64,000 nucleotides of DNA from Persicaria tinctoria (lineage: Eukaryota; Streptophyta; Magnoliopsida; Caryophyllales; Polygonaceae), in NCBI GenBank assembly GCA_037127255.1, contig JBANSL010000013.1, forward strand, positions 60,052,688-60,116,687, written 5' to 3'. Every line of letters begins with the position of its first letter. Positions within the stretch are counted from its first letter, which is position 1. Positions 48,159 through 60,248 of the stretch are shown piece by piece. Made by a program: the position numbers and the translations under genes. The notes below the pieces were generated by a model. That model saw nothing but the letters and a program-made list of their open reading frames with translations. It was not told the origin of the DNA and made no database searches.

Positions 48159-48750
48159 ATGGAACCGCGAATCTATCTTCCACATTCTGCAGAGTGGATT
48201 CTTAAGAGGTTTTGTGATATGGAGTTGAGGAAATGGGAGGATTTGGAGACTACTCTTCGGGCGGACACTCATCGACTTACGCTACTCATGCGCCCTGCGG
48301 TTGATGTTGTCAACCATTGGCGTCGTATGATATGCTTTGGTCTGGACTACAAGGTGGAAGGAACGATAATCCAATCTGATGATGTGCTTCCGCCAATGGA
48401 TGTCATTTGCTACAAGATGGAGCCGCTACCTTACAACTTGGTAAGGAAGACCATGATTGAAGTGTCACCGATCTATACTTATGAGAAGCATTGTTTTGGT
48501 CGCATGGAGGCCGGAGAAAAGAGGCGTATTCGACTAGAACACCTCATTTGCGAGACACTAGATCATCTTACTGAAGTGAATGAGCGTATGAGAGAGTGGA
48601 GGTACCGAATGATCCATGGCCTACCTTCAACAAGTGATGTAACAACCTCATGGAAAATGAATGGCAGACAGAGAAGCTACAAAGGGTTGTAGAGCTACAA
48701 GCACTCGACAAGAAAATAGAGGAAGATTTGGAGTATGACATCAATTGAGG
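48159..48750 (+). pseudogene. Unidentified ORF with a late frameshift
   Basis: The ORF 48159-48692 encodes MEPRIYLPHSAEWILKRF, WEDLETTLRADTHRL, then HLICETLDHLTEVNERM. It is charged, probably mostly helical, with no signal peptide or membrane segment. Near 48645 one lost base shifts the frame: reading on in the other frame gives NNLMENEWQTEKLQRVVELQ and a coiled-coil-like end to a TGA at 48746-48748. The position after a primer-site-like sequence suggests the product of a large non-autonomous LTR element, but I recognise no family. A decayed host gene is equally possible. Confidence 0.45.
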
Positions 48751-49195
48751 TGTCATATTTAAGTATTTGAATCCATTGTCGAGTATACGTCGTGGATATT
48801 ACTTTCATGTTTATGGAAACCTTCATTATTAAAGAAAAGCTAGAGGGACGTAAGGCAATATTTCAATTCAATAATAGGTGAAGGACATGCCTGTCCCTAG
48901 ATGCCCAGTAGTCATTTCTAAGACATAGTATTCTCCGAATTTGAAAACTTTGAGACTGCTTGCAATGTTGTTTTGAAGTTTTGAAGTTGTGATTTGTAGA
49001 TTTGTAGTTGCAATTTTGCATTAGGGTTAGTAGTTAGAACTTAGAATTTGTGATTTTGCAATTTGTGAATAAGGTTTGGAATTGCAATTTTATGAATAAG
49101 GTTTAGAATTGTAGATGGTTTTTGAATTTGGGATTTTTGTCTAATATGGTATTATGAATTCAATTTGTGTTTTGTGCTCTTTTATTTTTAGGATT

Positions 49196-51772
49196 ATGGA
49201 TAAGTTTATTACACAATCTAAGAAGTCATCTATTGCAAATGGAGTGTCTTCAAGTGGATCAACGCCTTCACCTATTCCTAATTCTAATCCATCTCCAAAT
49301 GTTGAAGCAAATGTGGTTGGAAGTGAAAGTGTTCGAGATGATGTCAGGGGAGAAAAAAGAGCTCGAACTGAAAAACCATGTGATTGGGTTATCATTAGTG
49401 ATCCGGCATTACGAAAACCTATCAAGGAATATGAAACGTTGATTAGAGATGATGTTATGAGAGCATACGTGGTTAAAGGTCCTTGTCAATCGTCTTCACA
49501 TGATTTTCCCCAAACTGATTTTGGAAAGACAAAGAGAAGCTTTCAAGGGTGGTGGTTCAATGATAGGGAATGGTTAGAATATAGTATTTCTGAAGACGCT
49601 GCATTTTGCTTTTGGTGTTACCTTTTTAAGGGTGATTTAGGGCCGAAATTTGGAGATGGGGTGTTTGTGAAGGGTGGGTGTCGCAATTGGAAGAAGGCTA
49701 TCCAGAAATTTGGTGAACATGAGGGGAGTGGAGGTAGTCAACACAATGAGGCAAGAAGGTTGTTGATTGCTTACAAAAATCAGATGCAAAGTATTACCAG
49801 ATATTTGTTTACTGCAACTACACTACATGCTATTGCATACCGGACTCGTTTGACTGCCAGTTTGGATGTGAGCAGATATCTACTTGCACAAGGGTTGCCT
49901 TTTCGAGGACATGATGAAAGTATAACCTTGGAGGATAGAGAGAATTTTGTCGAATTGCTTTATTGGTATGGGGAATTGAAGGAAGAGGTTGGAAGTGTGG
50001 TGTTAAGTAATGCGCCATCAAATCACCAACTTACGAGTCCTTGTATTCAGAAGGATATTGCTAAGGCATGTGCTTCAAAGACAATATATGAAATTCTTCG
50101 TGAGCTTGGAGAGAAATTTTTCTCTATACTAGTGGACGAGTCTCGTGATATTTCGGTTAAAGAGTAGATGGCTATTGTTGTAAGATTCGTAGATGACCAA
50201 GGAGGAGTACTAGAGCGTTTTTTGGTGTATTTCATGTTCGTGATACCACCGCGCTATCTTTGAAAAGTGGGTTGGATGAATTTTTTACTCAGCATGGTTT
50301 ATCATTCTCCAAACTCAGAAGTCAAGGATATGATGGAGCTTCTAATATGTGAGGTGAATATAATGGGTTGAAGACTCTTATACTGAAGGAAAACCCATAC
50401 GCAAGGTATATTCATTGTTTTGCTCATCAACTACAATTAGTCATTGTTGGGTGTGCAAACAAAGTTTTAGTTGTAGTAGATTTCTCTGAATACTTTCTTA
50501 TGATTACAAACATGGTGGGAGCTTCGCGCAAAAGGAGAGATGAGTTCCGACAAAGCCAACATGATGAGTTGGTGGAAAGGTTAGAAAATGGCGAACTTTT
50601 AAGAGGAAGAGGATTGAATCAAGAAAGTATTTTAGCTCGGTTAGGAGCTACACATTGGGGTTCACATTATACAACCATCATTAGTCTTTTATCGTTGTGG
50701 TCTTCCACAACCAAAGTGCTTGAAAACTTAAGCGATGGTGAAGGAGACTCAAACATCAAGGGGATTGCAATCAGTTTGGATGAAAAGAAAGATATCTACC
50801 AATTTGTTTTTATTGCTCATTTGATGAAGGTTGTATTGGGGTGGACAAATACGTTATCACAAATTCTGCAACAAAAAGATCAAAATATTGTTGAGGCTAT
50901 GTGTCAAGTTCAAATTACAAAGAAGTTTCCACAATTGAGAGATAATGGGTGGTCTGATTTCTTAAATGAGGTGAATGATTTTTGTGCTAAGAATGATCTC
51001 ATCATTCTCAACATGGAAGATAATGTTATAAGTTGATATCGTTCTAGACGTGCGGGATAAGCTGTGAAAATTACAAACTACCACCACTTCCGAGTTAACA
51101 TATTCTGTCAGGTACATTCAATTTATTTTTTTCTTTTCAATTCAAGTGCTTTATTATTTCTGAATCAAGTCTTCATGTCATTTTAAATTATTATTATTAA
51201 TAATAAGCTATATTTATAGGTTATTGATCAAATTACTGAAGAGAGGGATAATAGATTCAATGAGTCAAGCACAACATTACTCACTTGTAGCGCTTGCCTT
51301 AATCCCAAGAATTCGTTTTCCAATTACAGCAAGTCTAAGCTACTTTAACTTGCAAAACTCTATCCATGAGACTTCTCAGAAGTTGACCGATATGCACTTG
51401 AAGTAGAGTTAGATGTGTGGATTGAAACCATGGGAGGGAATGTTATATATTCTCCTTAGAAGATATTGGAGATGTTGCTAAGAAGATGGTTGTGGGAGGA
51501 CTTAAAAAGCCTTTGCACTTGGTGTTTCGTTTGATTGAGTTGGTGTTGTTGTTATCCGTTGCTACTGCAACTGTGGAAAAGGGGCCTTTTTTGCGATGAG
51601 TCTTGTTAAGACGGATTTGCGTAACAGAATGGGAGATGAGTACCTCAATAATGCTCTAGTGTGCTATATTGAGAAAGGAACCTTCAAGAGAACTGAGAAT
51701 GAAGTGATTCTGAAGCATTTTCAGAAAATGAAAACTCGCCGGGTGGATTTACCCCCTCTATCGTCAAACTAA
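49196..51772 (+). pseudogene. hAT transposase, TTF/ZMYM1-like type (broken)
   Basis: Start at MDKFITQSKKSS, directly after an intron-acceptor-like TTTTTAG. The TTF-type zinc finger region includes FQGWWFNDREWLEYS and DAAFCFWCYLF. The DUF4371-like segment and transposase core follow (KFFSILVDESRDIS; YIHCFAHQLQLVIVG; LGATHWGSHYTT). The C-terminal dimerisation block MSLVKTDLRNRMGDEYLN is at about 51596-51650. Breaks: TAG at 50165, a lost base near 50222, TGA near 50350, a stop at 51036, further stops near 51360-51590. An intron at about 51113-51220 is plausible. No active transposase can be made. Confidence 0.88.
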
Positions 51773-51836
51773 ATTCGTCTGATTGTATTGAACTATTTTC
51801 GTCAAACTAAATTCGTCTGATTGTATTTAACTATTT
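51761..51836. repeat. 38-bp tandem duplication in the hAT 3' region
   Basis: TCGTCAAACTAAATTCGTCT starts units at 51761 and 51799; two near-identical copies just at the transposase stop codon. Confidence 0.8.
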
Positions 51837-51951
51837 TGTAGTATTGAAGTCCTAGTGTATCAATGGAAATTTCTGTCATGTTTTTCTTGAACTCATCAAT
51901 TTTATTTGAGCCCCCCAGAGGAATATCTGGCTCCGCACCCCTGTTTGCAAC

Positions 51952-52739
51952 TATATTGCGGGGAGTGGATGAACCAACACTTGACACTTTGTTTATTTGA
52001 ACAAAATATTTATCCATTACAGAATCCCTAATCATAATTCATAAGCAATGAAATTAATAAAAAATGCTCCAAATTTCACACTTCAAATCTCAAACCCTTA
52101 AACCTGACAAGTAACAAAATATCAATTCTCCAAATCCCTAATCCTAATTCATTCGTAAGCAAGGAAATAAAGAAGTTATGATAATCAAAATCCTCAATTT
52201 CCCACTTCAAATCTCAAACCCTAAAACCTAACAAAATTTCAATTCTACAAATCAATTCAAATTTCAACATTTCAATTATAAACAAATCAATAACATCATT
52301 TCAATTCATTATTTCAATAACAAACAATATAAAAATCGAAAAAAAATTAACAATTCTGCAATTTTCGCCCAATTTCGCAGTGTCAAGCAACTGGAGCCCT
52401 CTCCTGCCGTTGAAGACGGTGGTCAGACGTCTCAGGCAGCCCTGGCGATCGGAAGTTGGAGACTCGATCTCGCACATTGCCCTTTGTTGTTGGCTACTGT
52501 GGAGTTCACCAACTGCAGGCTGCAACTTCGAGCCTTCGTCCTTCTACCTTCGCTTCGTTTGCCTTGCCCAAAGCCAAACACGTTACTCTGCCTTCACTTC
52601 AACGTTCAATTTTGCAAAAAAAAAAAAATCACTTCAAAACGACGTCGTTTTGTAATTTTTTTATTACAAAGGGGGCCCGTGGGTGGAACAGTGTGATGGG
52701 CGCCTATGTCCGCCACACCCCAAGGCCGCCCCTGGATGT
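51952..52739 (-). mobile_element. 5' part of a second hAT element on the minus strand
   Basis: Read from the right, the end CAGGGGCGGCCTTGGGG at 52739 has the form of a plant hAT terminus. A 5' leader follows, then at 52014 MDKYFVQINKVSSVGSS, similar in start to MDKFI of the plus-strand transposase, with an acceptor-like site before it. It is cut after about 20 codons by CAGGGGTGCGGAGCCAG (inverse of 51935-51951), which looks like the outer end of the plus-strand hAT. So one hAT appears to have inserted in another. The matching left end was not found. Confidence 0.5.
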
Positions 52740-53069
52740 GAAATCGTTAATCAAAAGATTTCAGACCGAAACAAATAGTCAGAAGTGGTAGACCCAATGA
52801 AGTGGAAGAGCGAGCCATTTCTAGGGAGATTAATTGAAAGTGAAGCGGATGGGATCGAAAGGTAAAAACCATAGGGAATCGAAGATCGATAGTCATCGAG
52901 AAGAATCGAAGGGCCTTTGAGGTGTGAGGATCGAGATTGTGTATTGCCCATAATTATTCATGGTATCAAGTTTAGTAAAACCACACCATATATAAAAATT
53001 TATTTTCATTACATTGTGTATCAAGTTATCAATGATAAGTAATTGTAATCATGAAATTTTACCCGTCAA

Positions 53070-54960
53070 CACAAACGACTCGTGAAGGAAACCAGAGTAA
53101 TTATAGCTAAAGCTAAGGAAATTATGTATAAGGCTTTAGATGAGAAGGGTGGGGAAAGATTGCTCTTTTTCTTGGCTCGAGCTACAAAACAAAAGAGAGG
53201 GGACTTGGACAAAGCTAGATGTGTTAAGGATGAGTTAGGTAGAGTGCTTGTGGACAATTGACAAATCCAAACGAGGTAGAATAAATTCTCTAATTTGCTC
53301 AATGATGGTTACATGGCACCCGGTGGTACTCCCAATATTAGTGTTCGTGTTGATATTAGTCTCTGCAGATGCATTTCTTATGAGGAAGTCAGTGGATGGT
53401 TAGTAAGTTGAAGAGGAGGAGAAGGGTGGGTCCAAATGAGATCCCGGTGGAAGTTTGGAAATGCATTAGAGTAAGGGGATGAAGTGGCTCACATAACTTC
53501 TTACCATTATAATCAAGACAACAAGGATGCTACAAGAGTGGAGACTCGATAAGGGAATTTCACTATACAAGAACAAAGGCAATGTTTGGAAATGCATTGG
53601 AGTAAGGGGATGGAGTGGCTCACATAACTTTTCAGTGTTATTTTCAAGACAATGCTCGAGGATGCTAGAAGAGTGACTTGATAAGTTAATTCCATTGTAT
53701 ATATAAGAACAAAGGTGACGTGGAGCAGTGCGAAAGCTACAAAGGAATAAAACTCCTAGTCACTTAATGGATATAGAGAGTTATTGAAATGAGACGAGAA
53801 GGCATATTAGCATGAGCAAAAACCAATTTGGTTTTATGTTACGGGGATTGAATATAAAAACTATCCATTTGATGACACGGTTGGTAAAAAAATAAAAAAG
53901 AATGGAAGAAGAATTTGCAAATGGTTTTTGTTGCTTTGAAAACGGTCTATGATAGAGTGCCAAGGGGGCTCATATGGGAATGCTTAAAAGCAAAGGGTAT
54001 TGGGAACTTGTGTGAGGGTCCTTGAGGATATGTACACATGCACATTAACGAGTGTTTATACACCCTAAGGAGATATTGATTACATGTCGGTGCAGGTAGA
54101 TCTACACCAAGGGTTTGCACTAGACTCGTTTCTCCTTACAATATTGATGGATGTGGTGTCAGGACCTATTTTGAGCGAGATCTTGTATTTTATACTTTTT
54201 TCGATGATATTGTATAGGTGGATGAGATAAGAGCAAGAGTTGGCAAAAAGTTTGACCTATGTATAGAAGCTAGAGGAGAATGGTTTCATATTAAGTAGGA
54301 CAAAGACATAATATGTGGATTTTAGTTTGGATAGGAAATGAGAGGGGCAAGGACTTGAGGTTGAGGGAGAATATTGTACCGAAGAAAGAAAGTTTCAAAT
54401 ATTTGGGTTGGTGATGCGGAACGATGGAGATGCAGACAAAGATATCAAGCATCGGATTCAGATGGGGGTGACAGAAATGGAGGGATGCGCCGGGAGCCTT
54501 ACGAGACGAAAAGTTTCCTCTAAAATTTAAGGGAAAATTGTACAAAGTAGTTGTGAGACTCACTTTGTTGTATGGAGTGGAGTGTTGGGCGATCAAGAAG
54601 GCACAATAAAAAAAGAGTCATATTGACATATATGAGAAGGTTTAAATGGATGTGTAGGCACACTAAACTTGACAAGATCAAAAAACGAAACTATCCACGA
54701 GAAGGTGAGTGCAATAAGTATTAGAGAAGATGTGAAAATCGAGTCTTTGATGGTTTATTCATATGTAGAGGAGAGATATAAGCACGCCAATGTGCATGTG
54801 AGACAACTTGACTATCAAGAGTATTAGACGTGGATGAAGGCGACCAAGAAAGAGTTGGAATGAGGTGGTTATAAAAGACCTTGTTGTTTTAGAACTCACC
54901 GAGGAGATGACGTGTGATAGAATACAAGGGAGGAGTGACATCCGCATCGAGAAAGACTAG
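53070..54960 (+). pseudogene. RTE-clade LINE reverse transcriptase, heavily decayed
   Basis: Conserved RTE blocks appear in order but in different frames: ARATKQKRGDLDKARCVKDE at 53180-53240, VGPNEIPVEVWKCI at 53427-53468, VYDRVPRGLIWECL near 53945-53985, DLHQGFALDSFLLTILMD at 54100-54155, a damaged catalytic F-x-DDIV near 54200-54220, LSRTKT near 54292, HRIQMG near 54448 and a THTKLDKIK-like end near 54660-54685. Dozens of stops and shifts are present. A 131-bp internal duplication starts at 53453 and 53584. No endonuclease domain was recognised upstream. Confidence 0.82.
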
Positions 54961-55051
54961 CCATGTGCGACATTGGGGTGTCTTTGGGGCCGTTTGGGCA
55001 TATCCTTTACTCACCCTCATCCTCTTCCTTCTACTTTGCGATACTATGTGA

Positions 55052-55205
55052 CTCCCTCCGTCCAAAATACATGGACTTTTACTATTCATGCACGATTTTT
55101 TAGGAGTTAAAAACTATATAAAAAAGTTAATATTTTATATAATTTTTACCTTCTTAAAAAAGCGTGCGTGAATAGTAAAGGCAATGTATTTTTGGACGGA
55201 GGTAG
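55052..55205. mobile_element. Stowaway-like MITE (154 bp)
   Basis: Ends CTCCCTCCGTCCAAAATACA and, inverted, CTACCTCCGTCCAAAAATAC. The inner part pairs as TTTACTATTCAYGC. A TA duplicate follows the right end; the left one is mutated (GA). Confidence 0.8.
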
Positions 55206-55433
55206 TATTAATCTTTCATGTCGTTATACTTGTTATTTGATATTGATTGTTTTGTTTGTTTGTTTTATTTTTATTGTCACTTTGAGTGTCTCGAAAACAT
55301 CATCTTGACATATTCAAGGAAAGGGTGCATACAAATCGTTATTAGTCTAATTATCGCACCGTAATTCATATTTATTGTATTCATTGTCATATTTTATTAA
55401 TAAATAATTGATATAATTTAAAAAATACTGTAT

Positions 55434-55810
55434 TAAATTGCAGGAAACCACCCTTTAAATAGAGTATTTTGCAGAAAACCACCCGTTAAACTTAATTTTT
55501 GCGGCAAACCACCCTTTAAATATAGTAGTTTGCGGAAAACCACCCTTTAAAATAAATTCAAAAACACCACACATAATCACTTTTCATTAAAAACTCATTA
55601 AGTAAATCAAAATTACCCTTTTACCCCTTATATATATCTATTATTTTATTGGGATGATTTCGGTTTACTTGTTAGATTTTTAATGAAAAGTGTTGATGGG
55701 GGATGTTTTTAAATGAATGTATTTTAAAGGGTGGTTTGCCGTAAAATTAAATTTAAAGGGTGATTTTCTACAAACTACCCTATTTAGGGGGCGATTTCCT
55801 GTAATTTTCC
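55434..55810. mobile_element. Foldback MITE with about 110-bp inverted repeats
   Basis: The left arm reads CAGGAAACCACCCTTTAAAT, GAAAACCACCCGTTAAAC and GGCAAACCACCCTTTAAA. The right arm is its inverse with scattered differences (CAGGAAATCGCCCCCTAAAT and onward). Each arm itself holds repeated AAACCACCC units. The exact ends and target duplicate are uncertain; a Mutator-type origin is possible. Confidence 0.75.
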
Positions 55811-56417
55811 CATTAAAATATTTATATATACGGGATGAGACTTACACTAGTTTTAATATACAATCCAAATCTTTTGGCCGGGTCGCAAGGATGCAATAAT
55901 CGTGTCATAACTCATACGAAGAGCCTTGAAAAAGAGAATATGTGAGAGGTGGTGTTGTACGTAGGAATTGTCGCCTTCCTTTATTTCAGTAAATAGACAT
56001 ATCCGGGAGACGAACCGGGGACGTTTGGATACTACCCTGAGATCCTTTCCAACTCGATCACCAAATCGACATAGAATTCTCAGTCTTCCACTTCTCTGCC
56101 ATTGACGTACTCAACTGCTCTTCTTCTTTGCCTCTATTGAAACACGATTTCTCAAATGACATATGATATCATCGCTCAGTTATTTTGTGTAGTGGTGAAA
56201 CACGATCTGTCTGTCCTGAAGACAAAAAAGTATTCGGTTTTTTTATACCAAATTCACCTAAAAATTGTGTTAAAACGATTATATGAAGATTTAATCCATT
56301 TGCTTATATAGATTAAAGGGGGAGTTTCCAAAACGTCCCAAAAAGATGTCTCAATTGATGATTTGTCCACACTTTGGGACAAATTGGTGAAATGTTCATC
56401 CCCTTTCCAAGTCTTTT

Positions 56418-56845
56418 TTTTTTTTTTACATTTTGTCGTGCAAATATAAGAGTATGTTGTGCTTGTGCAAGTATAACCATATGTCCGTATGTTGTGCAAA
56501 TATAACCCAAGTCTTTTTTTTTTTACATTTTTTCGTGCTAATATAAGAGTATGTTGTGCATGTGCAAATATAACCGTATGTTGTGCAAATATATGACCCA
56601 AGTCTAGTTTTTTTTCCTTCATGTCGATACATTTTGGCGTGCAAATATAACCGCATGTTGTGCTTGTCCAAATATAACCGTATGTTGTGCTTGTGCAAAT
56701 ATAACCGTATGTTGTGCAAATATAACCCAAGTCTAGTTTTTTTTCGTGTCAATACATTTTGGCGTGCAAATATAATCGTATGTTGTGCTTGTGCAAATAT
56801 AATCATATGTTGTGCAGATATAACATTTTGTTGTGCAAAAATAAA
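56418..56845. repeat. Higher-order tandem repeat with GTATGTTGTGCAAATATAAC units
   Basis: Four blocks start AAGTCTNGTTTTTTTT at about 56418, 56510, 56600 and 56729 (roughly 90, 90, 130 and 115 bp). Each has a T-run, an ACATTTTGNCGTGCAAATATAA part and two to four 27-bp sub-units (TATGTTGTGCTTGTGCAAAT). On the minus strand this stays open for 126-158 codons as YICT/TTYGYICTS-like peptide repeats. Confidence 0.85.
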
Positions 56846-56959
56846 AATAAAAATATAGTAGATTATGGATCACATAATAAAATATAGATAGTTTTTTTAA
56901 TTTCTCATATTCATAGGGTGATTTTTGTAATTTAACAAAAAAGTCCTTCTCCTCCCTCA

Positions 56960-57430
56960 CGGTTATTACTTTCTCCCGGAACGCCGCTCGCCGGATCTCC
57001 AATCGCTCGACCTCGCTCCGGCCGGATCTGAAATCTCCAGGCCAGATCTGAGCAACCGCTCCCTCGCTCGCTCGCGTCCGATCCGGAGATCTGAAACCTC
57101 CAGACCGGATCTGAGCAACCGCTCGACCTCGCTCGCTACGCCTCGCTCCACCTCAACGTCGAAGGGGGGACCTTAGATGATTTGCAAAAGATGATTCTGA
57201 ATCAGTTGTCGAATCAATTGATTCTGAAAATCAATTAGTCGAATTGATCCACCAGATTTCTGCCGCCGAATCAATTGGATTCAGATCTGGACGGAGGAGG
57301 AGCTGCGATAGCGGAGGGGCTGAACGGAGGAGTGCCGAATCAATTGTCGAATCACTTTATCTCCGGCGACGATCAGAGACGAGGAAAGCTAGACGGCGAT
57401 GACCGGAGACGAAGGAAGCCAGAATGAGGA
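56960..57430. other. GC-rich block with direct repeats, possible captured sequence
   Basis: Within AT-rich DNA, this block has two copies of a unit of about 60 bp (GGATCTGAAATCTCCAGGCC ... TCTGAGCAACCGCTC) near 57022 and 57087. Near-inverse sequences GGGACAAATTGGTGAAATG at about 56370 and the inverse at 57476-57515 bracket the repeat array and this block, so the whole 56.3-57.5 kb segment may be one non-autonomous element. No protein was recognised. Confidence 0.4.
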
Positions 57431-57959
57431 ACTCGAGGGAGAGAGATTAATAAGGGTGAATAGTTTCACAATTTGTCCCAAAAGTATGACATTTCACCAA
57501 TTGAACCAAAAAAAGAGTCTACTACACAAATTTTCTCTAGATTAAAATACTCATTATTTACCTCGTTAGGAAAATTAGTTGTTTAAATATTCCTTTACAA
57601 TTAAAAATAATTTTAAAAAAAAATACTGCATACTAATTTTTTTTTCCGGTGGGGAGCATGGCCGCCCCGAAATAGGCCGGCCAATGATTTTGTGGTAATC
57701 AAATACAGAATGTGTTTCTAATGGGTAAGTTACTAAGTTAGGTTCCTTTCGAAATCAAAGTTGGTTAGTTGGTTCGATGGATCGAGTAAGAAGTATTCAA
57801 TTCGCGATTACGACAACTCCAGATCGGAACATTGTGACTAATCGAGATACATTGATACATAGGTATTTTTAAATTCGACGTCATGAAAGCTCGACTGATC
57901 GACATACATAGATATTATTGTTGATTACTTCATTCGTTCTTTTTATAAGTCTTTTACAA

Positions 57960-58480
57960 TTCATGTACGTATTTTTTAATATGATAATATATATATAATA
58001 TTTTAATTTTTTTTTTTAAACTTAATAGTAATAGTGTGAGATTATAATTTATTTTTTTTGAAAAAATTATAATTTTATATAGTTTTTTTTATCAAGCTAG
58101 AAAACGCATATATACATTTTTTTTTTCAAACATAGGCAACAGTATTATTAAAATGGTTGCGTATGAGAGATTATGAGTTTACTTTGTGTTGATCTCTAGT
58201 TTGTCCCCCGTATTGTAGTTATTTGTCGGGTTCTTTGCATTCACTTCCCACTTGCAACAATGGAAAGGGCACCCATAATAAGACTACTTTGAATTTTATT
58301 TACTAATCAATCCTTTTATTTATGTAAATACATACTCCTTCTATCTCAAAATTCAGGTCATTCAATTAACTTTTGAGGGAATGTAGTGATTTAGACCTTT
58401 TAGCATTTTTAATTAGATAGTTAGGCTTATTAGTTATTTTTTTAGCTAGCGAAAACCCTATTATTTGTTTATTGGGTATC
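57960..58480. other. AT-rich intergenic stretch
   Basis: T- and A-runs, ACTCCTTCTATCTCAAAATT at about 58331 faintly like a Stowaway end. No gene seen. Confidence 0.4.
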
Positions 58481-58666
58481 CAGACCCTTCTCACTCTTCT
58501 CCTTCCTTTACCAGATCCGGCGACTCTTCTCACTCTCTCTCCCTCTCCCTCTCCTTCTCCCTCTCTCTCTTCCTCTCAGAATCTGATGATTGGAGCCTCG
58601 GATCGTCGAATTGTTGAGCGGCGAAGTCGAAGACGGTCGTGGTGACGAAACGGTCCTAACCCTAGC

Positions 58667-58762
58667 GTCGATTCTTCCGCTTCTGGCTTCGACAAGGATA
58701 TGTCGGAGTTGCAGGAGATGCTGGAGAAGATGAAGATTGAGAAGGAGAAGACAGAGGAGCTT
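58667..58762 (+). pseudogene. Fragment resembling the coiled-coil part of a plant HMG-box (3xHMG/HMGB6-like) gene
   Basis: The frame reads NPSVDSSASGFDKDMSELQE followed by MLEKMKIEKEKTEEL and then a TGA. Such a Met/Glu/Lys-rich coiled coil stands near the N-terminus of plant three-HMG-box proteins; this match is from memory and tentative. Sequence after 58762 does not continue the protein. The pyrimidine-rich DNA at 58495-58580 resembles the 5' UTR of a gene. I read this as a captured or truncated copy. No HMG box is present. Confidence 0.4.
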
Positions 58763-59240
58763 TGAAGGAGAAGGGCGTCCTCGTGGGCGTCACCGTCTTC
58801 ATCGTCTTCGTCACCATCGTCGGATTCGTCAGCGTCCTTCGTCGGCTCAGGCTAAGGCTCAACCTCCGCCCTCTTTTGCCGGATTCCTCTCTTTCGCAGA
58901 ACGCCTCCCCAGCCGCCCCCTCCATAGTCGCCACCGCTCGTGTATGATCAATGTCTTGGATGCTTCGATAGACTCTCGTAAGGAGGCGAAGGGAGAGGAC
59001 GCCTTCAATCGCTCCTATCAACTTCAATCGCGATCGCCTTCAATCGCTCCTCCAAGGTCATTCTTCTCTTCCTCTTCTTCTATTAATGGTTTGAATTGCT
59101 TAATTGATTCGATAGTTAGTGATACGTTTGGAATCCCTTATCCTTCGCCTGTGGGTACTGTTGATGGCCCGATCTTGCAATTATCCTTGCTATTCTCGAT
59201 GTTTACAATTAATTACAATAAAGACTTTGAACTATTCTGA
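58763..59240 (+). other. Open GC-rich stretch of unknown origin
   Basis: The frame from 58737 stays open for 167 codons to 59238-59240 with Arg/Ser/Pro-rich content. Another frame (58762-58947) has a hydrophobic run (VLVGVTVFIVFVTIVGFVSV). Neither is recognised, and low-complexity composition can explain both. Confidence 0.25.
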
Positions 59241-59519
59241 AAGGAAAGAAAAACAAGTAATTAAAACTAAGTAAAAACCAACAAAGAAACAGCGACAGAA
59301 GCAATGCAGCAGCGACGACGCTGGGATGGCCGCGGGGCGGCCCGGACAGTGGCGACGGTTTTGGACAGACTCAGTGACAGCTTCTCTGATCCAGCGACGG
59401 TTTCTCAGGATGGGTTTCTCCTTTGTGTGTGGTTTGGGATTGTATTTAGATCTTGGTTTGGTATCGGATAAACAAGAACATAAATTGATTGCGAAGGCTT
59501 TTGGATTGGAGGATTGAAG

Positions 59520-60240
59520 AATCTTTTTAATCCTAAAAAGGGTTCCTCAATATATTTTCCAATCTAATTTTATTGAATGAAATACAAGAGTTTAAATAGA
59601 GACATACCAATTCTATCTTGTGCAAAAGATAGAGTTTTGGTAACTAAAGATAAATCAAATAATCTAAAGATATGTAAATCTTTCCTAATATAAGTAAATC
59701 TAACTAAGGATAGAAAATTAACAACTTAGTGGACAAGAATTATATCTAGAAAAGATATAATTATTTCCACATTATTTTCCTAAATTCATAAAATAATTAA
59801 ATCTAATTTAATTAAATAAATTCGAAAATAATTAAATAGTTATCTAGAAATTCGTCCAAACAGGGACAGCTGCAAAGATGATGAATTTCGGCCATTCTCG
59901 AGGTCGATTCTGGAGAAACCTTTAACAGCAAAGATGTAGATCTTTTAGTCCTCGTTCCAACAAGGTATGGTACGACCTCATCCGATAAATATGGACTCCG
60001 AAAGACCCATTTTACTGAGACGCCGATATGCTGTCAACCCATTAAGAACGAACTCAAACTTGAACATTAGCTCACCTTGCTCCTTTGAACCTTGTTCCAT
60101 GGTAGAACCTTCTTTCTCCTTTTGAGGATGACACTCTTCGCCATCAATAGCCCTTGAATCGGTCTTGAGAGCTCGCTTGGATTAAGATCATTGTTTGACC
60201 CACAAAAGGCCATCTTGTTCCGCATCAGTTAGGGTTTTGA
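59520..60240. other. AT-rich stretch, perhaps LTR remnant
   Basis: GAATGAAATACAAGAGTTTAAATAGAGAC and AAAGATAGAGTTTTGG-like sequence have the style of a minus-strand Copia LTR or leader, but no second copy, primer site or duplicate was found. Confidence 0.25.
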
Positions 60241-60248
60241 AATGAAAA

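Noticed and set aside
56418..56845. CRISPR-like array
   Set aside because: Units and intervals are both repetitive and the genome is eukaryotic; there are no unique spacers.
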